NCBI GenBank assembly: GCA_905250125.1
Contig: CAJNOL010000324.1
Location: 62,001 to 126,000, forward strand
DNA from: Rotaria sordida
Lineage: Eukaryota; Rotifera; Eurotatoria; Philodinida; Philodinidae
DNA: 64,000 nucleotides
Direction: 5' to 3'
The position numbers and the translations under genes were made by a program. Below the pieces are notes generated by a model. That model saw nothing but the letters and a program-made list of their open reading frames with translations, did no database searches and was not told the origin of the DNA. Shown one piece after another: positions 26,601-33,061 of the stretch (positions are counted from its first letter, which is position 1; every line of letters begins with the position of its first letter).

Positions 26601-29600
26601 TTTTCTCAGCATGTTTAGATTTTTCAAAAAAAAACTCGATTTATTTTTCGTTAGCGACGTGATGGAGCACGAAAAAATGCTGTTATAACCGAATCGGAAG
26701 AAGTTTTTTGGAGTCTGATCTTGCTGAAAATTTCACCATAGGTGCGGTTGATACCACAGAGTCTATCCTGAAATTTTTGAATTTTTGTATTATACAGTTA
26801 GGGAAATAATCGCTGATTACTTTTTCCATAAAGTCAATTGAAAGAGCCAACAGTTTTACATATGGTTAAACTAAAAGAATTTATTCAGAAAAAAAAATTC
26901 TCGTAAAAAATGAAAGGTGGGTATATTTCGTTTTGCCTGAAGTGACCCATAATATAAGAATCCAGAGTTTCAGAACAACTATTCAGGAAATGTCGAGTTC
27001 ATTTAGCAAGTCTATTTTCCATAGTAATTGAGAAAATTGTCTAAATTTTCATGGTATGTCTTATCAAAATACTCATTGTTAAGAAATGTCTTGAGGCAAA
27101 CTAATCATTTTATAGAGAAATTTTTACTTTTTTATTTGCTTCTATTTTGAGTGATTTTTTAGCGCACTGAAGGACGTTTACACTTAATTTACGAACCTCT
27201 AAAAAAGTAACTCCTGATTTCTAAACTAGAAGTTCTACAAAAATTTTGTCTCCATATTCAGAAAGACGATAAAATTGAGATTATGAATCAATGCTTTCAA
27301 ATTTCTGTAGGGTCCTTTTCATTAGATTGAAAAATGAATCAATATTTTGTTAAATAACTTTTTGATCGTGCATTAAAGAAAATCTTTTTGTTTACCGTAA
27401 ACTTTTAAATGATTCAGAAATAAAACTTTTTGTTTGTTCATCAATTTCTTCAATTTGTTGTCCATAATTAGCTGATACCATTTTCCATTTATCAAGATCT
27501 TCAAGACGAAATGGATCACAAGGAGCCTTTTTAAAATAAACTCTGATTTGTTTTTTTTTGTATTTCTTTTATTAAGTAAAATACTTACATGTTCAATTAA
27601 TTCTAAAACTTTATGTACACGTTCAAGAATTTCATTTATTTTATGTGGTTTTCCTGTAACAGATTTAAGTTCAGGTGTAAATATATTATAAAATTGTTCA
27701 AGTTCTTTTGCAATTGCAATAAAATCATTACAAATAATTGCCATATGATCAGTTAATTTAAATAAACGTTTATTATCAAATTCCCATCGTGAATCACGTC
27801 CAGATTGTTCAATTTCAGCTCGAACATCAAAATAAGACTAATAAAGAAAAAAAAAACAATTAAATTTAAAAAAAAAAAGAAAGCTTTTTTTGTTCTTTTA
27901 CTTGTTTCCAACGTTCTAACATATCTTTAGCTTCTGTACATTTTTCAATAATTTCACTTGGTTGATGACTAAAAAAAATAAAGACAAAAGATATTTAAAC
28001 TTTAAATAATTATAAATTATAAAAATTTCAATACCTAAATAATGTTCGAACATTAATACTACGTGCAACACGTTCACATAATTGATTAGCAATACGTTCC
28101 ATTAATGGTACCATACGTTCATCACGATTATAATGTCGTGATATAATCCAAACCATACGTAATGCACTCATCATTTTTGGTATTGTTTCAGTAACAACAC
28201 GAAATGTTGCACCATGTGTTACATTTTTAAAATGACGTTCAAGTGTTGATAAAAATCTATTAAATTCAAATAATGATAATTTCTAAACGATTTTCGAAGC
28301 TCATTCCAGGTAGTAGAATCTCTCTTTTCTACTGAGGAAAAATGAAATAAAAAATTTCACCTGGCTGTAGAGACCGTGTAGGGTTGATTCTAGGATCCGG
28401 CGGGCTCTACTTGGTAGCGACAGCTACTGTTGAATGAATTCGTATTCGTTTTTTCTCTCTACATTCGTCATGACAATTTACTTTTCTGTGATTATAAATA
28501 ACTTCAAGGAGTATGAAATAATCGTTAAAAAACTATGTAAATTTTTCATACTATGAAAATTTATTTAATAGAACGAATAAGTCGTTTTAAATACTAACAA
28601 TTCTAATACGAATTTTAGTCGCTTTCCAAAGAAGTCAAAAGCTATGGATTATGACCAGAATTTTGTAGTCTTTCCGATTCCAGGTTTAGAAATTTTCCTT
28701 AAGACTAATAAGATGATCTATTGAGAAGACCAAAAAATAGTTTGAACGGAAAAATTTTTCTATTTTCACTATTGTGACTCGAAAGTAAAGGTTGAAAACT
28801 TTATCAATATATACCCTTATAGAGCAGAAACTACCCTATTGAAGTTTTTTCTTTGTCTTTCTGCAGATCACTTCAATCTTTGTTTCTCTTAAACTCTCAG
28901 TTTTAAAAAATCCGCTTTTTTGTCCAAAAGGTATTTTGTATAGAAACAAACTCTTCGCAAAGTGCCTATAGGTTACCTTCGAAGGAGAACTCCTAGAAGG
29001 TTAGCAAAAGCTTATTAGTGTTCACCATAGCTTTTAACTGCTTGGAAATATTTTAAATGAAGTCAAAAATAAATAAATAAATATTTTATCTTAAAACTTT
29101 CAACCAATTCATAAACATATTTTCATTTTAAAATTCAAACTTACTTGACATTATCTTTAGCTTCTAAATAATATTTTGATAAATCAGTTCGAGTATCACG
29201 AAATGATGATGGTGCTGCATTTTCTGCTAATTCAAGTTTTTCAAGTACTTGTTCAACATGTTCTTGTTTTGTTTGTTCAAATAAACTACTTAAAGAAATA
29301 TTACGTTCACGCCACCAATCAATTTCACCTAATGGTCCAGGTGTTTGTGGTGTCTTAAGAGGAAAAAAAAGCAAATAAAGAAAATTTTTTTAATTATTTA
29401 TAATTATTCGAGATTTTTATTTTATTTTATTTTTTAGTACTTTTTTTAATTCACGTTCAAGTGCTTCACGAATTTCTCCATTCCATTTATATACAAGACT
29501 TTCAGCTTGTTCAATAGCATCTTTATTTGTTTTAACAATTTTACTAATATCAAATTGTGGTGGTAATTCAAGACGTACTTCACCTTAAAAAAAAAAAACA

Positions 29601-31356
29601 AATACATAAATATATTTCTTTATAGTTTTATAAATTATTAATAGTTAATTTTACCTTCTAATTGACGAAGTGTTAAACCAATTTGATTAAGAAATTTTTG
29701 TAATTGAATTAAAAATTCATCACGTAACATAGCTCGTAATTCAAGTTCATGTTGACGACGCTAAAAAATAAAAGAATAATATGTTTGAAAAATTAATTAG
29801 ACAATAAATAATTTTAATCGAACTTTTTCATCTTTTTTGTCTTCTTCAGTTTCTTCAGTTGATGGTTCCGTTGGTGCAATTTCTTTTTGAGAACCTTTAG
29901 ATGCTGCACTTCGACGTCCATCGACAGCATTGGCTTCTTCATGTTCACTTTGATATGTTAATAATGGATTATAAATCTTAAACAAACGATATTTTATACA
30001 TCATTCGAAAAAAAAAAAGTTTTGTATGAACTTGAAAACAGTAAATCAAAAAAAAAGACAGAAGTATAAGATGGAGAGAAAAAAAGTAGCTAGAAGAATG
30101 AATATCAAAGGAATGTGGAGATTCACGTTTGCCTCTCCCCGTCTGTAGTATATACAATACTATCAATCATAGAGATGCAATGGTGACGATCATCACTGGG
30201 GCACCGATCTTAAGTAGAAGGCTGTTGGTCGAGACATGCACGTACAAAATAACGGTGAACATATGATAAAACTACGGTGATCTTAGATTCATTTCAACTT
30301 TTTGGATCGAAGTCTATTTCAAGAAAATAGTGGAATTCGGTAAAACATAACTAATGTCTTTTTTTTATAGCATTATGTTCCAACACTTTCAATGAACACA
30401 CTGATACCAGTGTGCATTAACTACACCGAAACTTCATATTCTTAATTCTGATGTTCATTCAAACTATTATAGTCTCTTCTTATCATTTCATCATCGACCT
30501 TGAACTATTAAATAGAAATTCTTTCTTACTTTATTCAGTGTATTAGCAAGTAAATGAAGTGTATGTCCATTCAATAGACCATAATCAAGATATTTAATCA
30601 TTATTTTATCAGCATCTTCAATCGATGATGGTGCAGGTATTGTTCCTGGTATTGTACGTAAAAAATAGATACAATTTTTTTTACTTAAATTCGATGGATA
30701 AATATCACGACATAAATAAAGCATTGTACGAAGATATTTAACAAGTTCATTTCGCTACAAAAAAAAAAAAAAAATGAAAAATTTTCTTTTTCGTTCAGTA
30801 AGAAAACAATTATTTAAAATTTACATATCGTTTTGGTTTTGGTCGTGTTTCAGGTGTTTGATTTTCTCCATCAACATTTGTTCCTTCACCTGTTTGATCA
30901 ATATTATCTGACGTTCCATTTTGAACACCTGAACGTACTGTTTGATTAGCTGACGAATCATTTACTCCTGATTGTTGTTGTTCATCAGCACCACTATTTG
31001 TAGTAGTTCCTTCTTCATTTGGATCAAAATCTGGATTAATAGCAAGTTGTTCTTCAATCCATTCTTCTTCGGCTAAAAACAAAATTTAGTTTTTATTTCT
31101 CATAATTTTTTTTTTGTTTTTTTCAATTACTTATTTCAACTTGTTCTTCACGTAATTCTTCAAATACTTCTTTATAAAATAATAAAGCATTTTCATCATC
31201 AACATTTGTATCAGATTCATTAAGAAATTTTGCAATTAGTAATTCATTAGCACCATCATCACCTTCCAAAAAATCTTCAAATGCTGGATCAACTTCATCA
31301 ATATTTAATATCGTATAAATAGAATCTTTTAACCAACGAAAACGTAGATCATCCAT
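939..31356 (-). CDS. DNAH10: axonemal dynein heavy chain, DNAH10-like (partial, 3' end off window)
   Basis: Motor heavy chain of an inner-arm ciliary dynein (I1/f type); it hydrolyses ATP and slides doublet microtubules in the axoneme. I followed 65 exons in unbroken phase from the ATG at 31356 to the exon at 939-1070, about 4,430 codons. Family order is complete as far as visible: tail (DHC_N1), linker (DHC_N2), AAA1 to AAA4 with P-loops [24 protein letters not shown] and GVGGSGKA, coiled-coil stalk with microtubule-binding tip, AAA5, AAA6 and start of the C-terminal domain. The assignment to DNAH10, rather than another axonemal class, rests on recalled similarity of the N-terminus ([11 protein letters not shown]) and of the C-terminal stretch around [15 protein letters not shown]. 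The last 250-300 residues should lie left of base 1. A splice acceptor just upstream of the ATG suggests a 5' UTR intron. Intron 19 hosts a kinesin-13 gene. Confidence 0.93.
1071..2162. other. DNAH10 intron 64 (1.1 kb)
   Basis: Non-coding and AT-rich. Near its downstream end (2000-2125) it contains a short copy of the TGTGAAACACGAT-ended repeat. Several open stretches (for example 1403-1684 plus) look like chance frames of low complexity. Confidence 0.5.
2000..2125. mobile_element. short MITE copy, TGTGAAACACGAT family
   Basis: The left end reads AATGTGAAATACGATAGTA. The right end, read inward on the other strand, is GTGAAACATGATCTCAAAAG followed by AGTGTTG. These match the two ends of the longer copies at 9.98-10.48 kb and 34.94-36.11 kb. 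At about 125 bp it is the smallest copy, an internal-deletion form lying in a DNAH10 intron. Confidence 0.55.
4114..4661. other. DNAH10 intron 60 (0.55 kb), no recognised content
   Basis: A long intron with mixed composition, less AT-rich than the short introns. That suggests an old insertion, but I found no convincing terminal repeats or coding sequence. Confidence 0.4.
5663..8426 (-). CDS. DNAH10: DNAH10 exons 48-58: rest of AAA4, stalk and microtubule-binding domain
   Basis: Exons: 8256-8426, 8097-8185, 7895-8045, 7752-7840, 7296-7493, 6777-7010, 6615-6712, 6434-6543, 6092-6366, 5857-6025, 5663-5705. Exon 48 continues the AAA4 P-loop with LTRLATF and [14 protein letters not shown], a highly conserved run. 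Exon 52 starts the stalk ([16 protein letters not shown]). Exon 53 is a long charged heptad segment (first stalk helix), exons 54-56 hold the globular tip that grips the microtubule ([19 protein letters not shown]), and exon 57 is the returning helix. The length and order agree with other axonemal heavy chains. The intron between exons 52 and 53 is nearly all inverted repeat. Confidence 0.88.
7051..7277. mobile_element. palindromic MITE filling DNAH10 intron 52
   Basis: Arms of roughly 90 bp (about 7051-7140 and 7188-7277) are inverted copies. Examples are ATATAATATAACATTTGATAG against the reverse of CTATCAAAAGTTATATTATAT, and TAGAGACCCGCGACTTTTC against TAGAGACTTGCGGTTTTCG. The inner TAGAGAC ends resemble hAT termini, but the symmetry runs beyond them and no clean target duplication is visible. 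The host intron is only 285 nt (7011-7295), so the hairpin makes up about 80% of it. Confidence 0.7.
8498..14016 (-). CDS. DNAH10: DNAH10 exons 30-47: AAA1, AAA2, AAA3 and start of AAA4
   Basis: Exons: 13916-14016, 13659-13842, 13565-13595, 13176-13187, 13025-13116, 12621-12962, 12405-12551, 12035-12345, 11610-11817, 11412-11549, 11151-11357, 10859-11081, 10516-10793, 9659-9946, 9397-9587, 9116-9347, 8706-8876, 8498-8648. AAA1 is the main ATPase: Walker A GPAGTGKT is assembled from three exons near residue 2025, and Walker B is CFDEFNRI in exon 35. AAA2 has GPTGGGKS (exon 37), AAA3 has GESGTSKT (exon 42) followed by FIDDLNMP (exon 43), and AAA4 has GVGGSGKAS (exon 47). The ring nucleotide sites therefore look usable. 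The AAA4 loop has Ala where Gln is usual in this family (GKQS). Confidence 0.9.
9975..10480. mobile_element. MITE, TGTGAAACACGAT family, in DNAH10 intron 42
   Basis: The left end has TGTGAGATTACAATGTGAAA followed by CACGATGTAGC. The right end, read inward, is AAAACACGATCTAAAAAAAG followed by TGTTG. The core AAACACGAT is thus inverted at both ends. The interior is markedly GC-richer than the dynein introns and rich in GGTCCTGGT-like words. It fills most of the 569-bp intron. No transposase is visible. Confidence 0.65.
13176..13187 (-). other. DNAH10: 12-nt microexon of DNAH10 (AAA1 P-loop)
   Basis: The exon CTGGTCCTGCCG lies between a TTTTTAG acceptor and a GTATGA donor. It supplies the middle of the motif CAPAGPAGTGKT: the preceding exon (13565-13595) ends GCACCAG and the following one (13025-13116) begins GTACGGGTAAAACA. 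Phase is 2+9+1 and closes exactly. Skipping it would keep frame but delete four residues from the catalytic Walker A region, so constitutive inclusion is expected. Confidence 0.85.
13230..13545. repeat. dispersed repeat (short copy) in DNAH10 intron 32
   Basis: Shares ordered blocks with 39725-40380: AAAATCGATCTTGA, AAATCGCATGA, TCAGACTGC, TAAATTCTT followed by CTTTTTA, TATGAAAGATCA, and TTTTTCTGAC near the end. It is an internally deleted copy, about half the length of the other. The ends (CGCTCTCAAAATCG and, inverted, CGCTCAAGAAAAAGTCG) may be degenerate TIRs. Confidence 0.6.
14055..14250. mobile_element. MITE, TGTGAAACACGAT family, in DNAH10 intron 29
   Basis: A roughly 190-bp copy. The left end is ATATCTGTGAGATTAAAATG followed by CAAAACACGATGTAG; the right end, read inward, is TGTGAAACACGATCTAAAAT. 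It closely matches the left flank of the 9.98-kb copy and fills most of a 270-bp intron. The reading frame at 14167-14367 overlaps it and is not a gene. Confidence 0.65.
14287..19354 (-). CDS. DNAH10: DNAH10 exons 20-29: tail end and linker (DHC_N2)
   Basis: Exons: 19012-19354, 18858-18947, 18640-18804, 18421-18579, 16546-17319, 16243-16467, 15213-15261, 14540-15137, 14432-14466, 14287-14363. Exon 20 continues exon 19 across the kinesin-bearing intron in phase 2, giving a valine then [12 protein letters not shown], the conserved tail segment. The 774-nt exon 24 is the largest and rich in coiled-coil-like heptads. Exons 25-27 are the linker that swings across the AAA ring in the power stroke, with motifs such as [17 protein letters not shown] and [17 protein letters not shown] that are typical of this domain. 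Exon 28 is only 35 nt ([11 protein letters not shown]), a conserved linker motif in the family. Confidence 0.88.
15262..16242. other. DNAH10 intron 25 (0.98 kb) with an inverted repeat
   Basis: Contains an inverted repeat, arms about 15312-15360 and 15461-15502, sharing AGAATTTCAATGTAAAA and its complement. It looks like a small MITE about 190 bp long. The remaining 700 bp is unassigned non-coding sequence of mixed composition. Confidence 0.5.
17320..18420. other. DNAH10 intron 23 (1.1 kb), no recognised content
   Basis: A long intron whose 17.88-18.3 kb part is GC-richer (words such as GGACCTG, CCGGAACCG, GACGGGCGC). This resembles the interiors of the MITEs in this window, so a decayed element is likely, but I could not find paired ends. 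Confidence 0.4.
19355..21044. other. DNAH10 intron 19, part downstream of the nested kinesin
   Basis: Non-coding, between the kinesin-13 stop codon and DNAH10 exon 20. It holds a 164-bp hAT-like MITE at 19605-19768 and probably the kinesin 3' UTR next to 21045. Open frames at 20517-20711 and 20882-21154 (plus) look like chance frames. Confidence 0.5.
19597..19776. mobile_element. small hAT-like MITE (164 bp)
   Basis: Ends are TAGAGGTGTAAGTCGGT at 19605 and, inverted, TAGAGATGTAAATCGGT ending at 19768 (15 of 17 match). The flanking 8-mers GCTATTTG and GCTGTGTG agree at six of eight bases, which fits an aged 8-bp target duplication. It lies inside the DNAH10 intron that hosts the kinesin-13 gene. 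Confidence 0.65.
21045..23275 (-). CDS. KIF2: kinesin-13 (KIF2/MCAK-like) microtubule depolymerase, nested gene
   Basis: Two exons, 22324-23275 and 21045-22270, split within the P-loop (GQTGSGKT, residues 313-320), give 725 residues, close to the usual KIF2A length. The N-terminus has the kinesin-13 localisation region with [13 protein letters not shown] and VEWEE (residues 19-47). A charged neck (about 160-215, with [14 protein letters not shown]) precedes the central motor domain, about 221-550. Class-specific features are the internal motor position and the KVDLTKY loop (KVD finger, 262-268) that bends protofilament ends. Switch I (NEHSSRSHA) and switch II (DLAGSE) are intact. A run of nine aspartates follows the motor, then a C-terminal coiled coil. 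Kinesin-13 proteins remove tubulin from microtubule ends in mitosis and at ciliary tips. Both ends of the gene lie within DNAH10 intron 19, same strand. KIF2A versus KIF2C cannot be decided. Confidence 0.95.
23276..23840 (-). promoter_or_regulatory. probable kinesin-13 5' region within the DNAH10 intron
   Basis: A 565-bp non-coding stretch between the kinesin ATG and DNAH10 exon 19. It carries a TATA-like run (TATATATATAAATATGG near 23531) about 255 bp upstream of the ATG on the minus strand. Because the gene is nested on the same strand, an own promoter here is the simplest source of its mRNA. No promoter motif is decisive. Confidence 0.35.
23841..31356 (-). CDS. DNAH10: DNAH10 exons 1-19: N-terminal tail (DHC_N1)
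   Basis: Exons, 5' to 3': 31131-31356, 30825-31072, 30530-30754, 29824-29976, 29655-29760, 29441-29583, 29145-29353, 28035-28256, 27902-27968, 27589-27837, 27396-27526, 26076-26193, 25841-26017, 25642-25783, 25442-25572, 24553-24753, 24350-24490, 24098-24286, 23841-24004. This part forms the tail that dimerises with the partner heavy chain and holds intermediate chains. Exon 2 carries an acidic, Asn/Gly/Thr-rich linker that looks disordered. Exon 7 has the family motif DWWRERN and joins exon 8 as [19 protein letters not shown], which fixed the exon 8 acceptor at 28256 instead of a later-looking one at 28282. The exon 4 donor (GTTCGA) is weak; an alternative GT eight codons further on keeps frame too. 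Confidence 0.88.
24754..25441. other. DNAH10 intron 15 (0.69 kb), no recognised content
   Basis: AT-rich non-coding sequence. I saw no paired terminal repeats or coding signal. Confidence 0.4.
26194..27395. repeat. DNAH10 intron 11 (1.2 kb) with a degenerate inverted-repeat element
   Basis: The two ends of the intron are inverted relatives: AGTTCTAGTTTAAGAATTATG near 26323 against an inverted copy near 27230 (AACTTCTAGTTTAGAAATCAG when read on the minus strand). The outermost 30 bp also agree loosely. Arms are about 120-150 bp and decayed. The interior has a short direct repeat (CATTAGCAACGTGA, CGTTAGCGACGTGA). No coding sequence is seen. Confidence 0.4.
28257..29144. other. DNAH10 intron 7 (0.89 kb), no recognised content
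   Basis: Mixed-composition non-coding sequence with a GC-richer patch near 28370-28430. There is a small palindrome around 28974-29008 (ACCTTCGAAGG). No element ends could be paired. Confidence 0.4.
29977..30529. other. DNAH10 intron 3 (0.55 kb), no recognised content
   Basis: Non-coding sequence. The 30.17-30.48 kb part is less AT-rich than the neighbouring short introns. Nothing further is recognisable. Confidence 0.4.
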
Positions 31357-31526
31357 TGAATTTCGTTTTTTTTCTTTTACTTCTAGAAAAAAAATCACAA
31401 TAAATGTACTATAAAATAAATAACAACACGATGTTTTAAGCACGAATTTGCCATTAATATTCTTTGTTACTAAGTAACAGACACTTTATTGGTATATGTC
31501 GCTAGTAATCATTTTAATATTTTGTT

Positions 31527-32641
31527 AAATACCCATGTCTATACGACACACTTGTGACACATGTGTCGACACATTATATGACACATGTAACTTCAGTCAC
31601 GTTTTGATACATGTGTCACCAGTGTGTCATAGTGTGTCGACACATGTGCGTAACGTGTGTCACGATGTGTCGACACATTCGTATCCATAGTGTCGCAGTG
31701 TGTCTGTGTCGCTTTTTAAAATCATTCTATTGGTTTATCTTTCATCTCTAGCAGTTATTATTATATTAATAGATATATTAATATTTAATTTTTTTTAGCA
31801 GCGTTTGCTGCACAATACCTTTATTTCAATAAAAAAAAATGTGTATTTAACAAAAAAATATACAGAAAAAACAAAAAAAATATATACATAAAAAAATATA
31901 CAGAAAAAACAAAAAAAATATATACATAAAAAAATACATAAAAAAATATACATGAAAATATACAGAAAAAAATATACATGAAAATATACAGAAAAAAATA
32001 TAAATAAAAACAGAATAAAATGTACATTAAAAAAAATAAAATATACATTCAAAAATATAAATAAAAAAATAAAATATAAATAAAAAAAATAAGATGTACA
32101 TTAAAAAAATAAAACATACATTAAAAAATATAAATATAAAAAAAGAAAATATACATTATAAATTAACTAAAAAACGGAGGCCATACACAGTTGCATTATT
32201 CGTAGAACGGAGATGTTTTTGGAACAAATTTGGATAAATTTATAAAAAAAAAGAAAATAAGATTAAATTATATTAAAAAAAAAACTTACGTGAATTTTAT
32301 TAATAATTTCATTCAAAAAATTTTAAATAATACCTGTTGTTAAACTTCAAGATCTGAAAATATAAAATAAAGTTCAATTTAATTTAAAAAAATGAATTTA
32401 TTTTCAGCTTATAAAGACGAAGTTTGAATTTTATATATGACGAAAAGAGATACGTTTTTTTTTTCTTTCCTCTCCTTTATCCATACTATATCGCTATTTA
32501 TCCATGACACGCTACCGATACATGTATCGACACATGCCGTACAGAAAAATCACTGTGACGACACGTATCGTTACATGTAACTCCATCGTGTCATTGTGTC
32601 GACACATGTATCGGTAGCGTGTCGTATCGACATGGGTAAAT
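31527..32641. mobile_element. 1.1-kb TIR element with TGTGTCGACACA palindromes
   Basis: Ends at 31531 (ACCCATGTCTATACGACAC) and, inverted, ending at 32637 (ACCCATGTCGATACGACAC) match at 18 of 19 bases. Similarity continues inward for about 30 bp. Flanks repeat AAAT on both sides, a possible 4-bp target duplication. Both end regions carry several copies of the palindrome TGTCGACA. The right end region also forms its own hairpin (CACGCTACCGATACATGTAT at 32508 and its complement near 32600). The centre is an AT-only tandem array. No transposase is visible. Confidence 0.7.
31830..32160. repeat. AT-rich minisatellite (ATATACA(T/G)AAAAA units)
   Basis: Tandem, imperfect units built on AAAAATATACATAAAA and AAAATATACAGAAAA, almost free of G and C, within the 31.5-32.6 kb element. 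The long minus-strand frames here, rich in Phe, Tyr and Ile, are products of this repeat and not genes. Confidence 0.8.
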
Positions 32642-33061
32642 AAAAAATTGATTTTTAAAAGATTAGTAAAAAAAAAAACACTTTTCTATTCTTTCTTATT
32701 TTTTTTTGTTAAAGCTTTTTAATTAAAAGCCAAAAAAAAAAATTTCATTTTATTGATTGTCTTATTTTGTGTGTGAGTTCATATTATTATCATCATTGTA
32801 TTTATTTTTAATGTACAAGTAGTTCATTAGATTCTCTGCGAAATATTATTCATTTATTTAAAACATTTATTTCTTAATGATAATGTTTTAAGACATTATC
32901 GTACTTTTTTTATTTATTTCAAATAATAATAAAAGAAAACGACGAACAAATTTTCATCAATGAACTAATTTATTTTCTAAGAATTATTGTGTTTGCTTTT
33001 TTTTTGCTTTGCCTTCTGGTATTATTATCGGTATAAGTAATTTACTTTTTGCCGCAATGTT

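Larger units (their letters stand above)
31357..33061. promoter_or_regulatory. divergent intergenic region between DNAH10 and the vasculin-like gene
   Basis: DNAH10 reads left from 31356 and the vasculin-like gene reads right from 33062, so their promoters must lie in or near these 1.7 kb. Two thirds of the space is taken by a TIR element (31531-32637). On the vasculin side a five-codon reading frame, ATG at 33057 to TAA at 33071, overlaps the assigned start codon out of frame. If transcribed it would act as an upstream ORF. Confidence 0.5.

Noticed and set aside
28257-28282. Earlier acceptor at 28283 for DNAH10 exon 8
   Set aside because: It breaks phase with exon 7. The acceptor at 28257 restores the family sequence [15 protein letters not shown].
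23841-31356. Possibility that the right part is a separate dynein gene from the left part
   Set aside because: The tail and linker/motor parts are complementary, do not overlap in content, and the phase joins exactly across the kinesin-bearing intron.
31531-31720. Repeated TGTGTCGACACA words suggesting a CRISPR-like array
   Set aside because: The repeats are short, irregularly spaced palindromes inside a TIR element of a eukaryotic genome.
31795-32052. Phe/Tyr/Ile-rich minus-strand ORFs that look like membrane proteins
   Set aside because: They are translations of the AT-only minisatellite, open in two frames at once.
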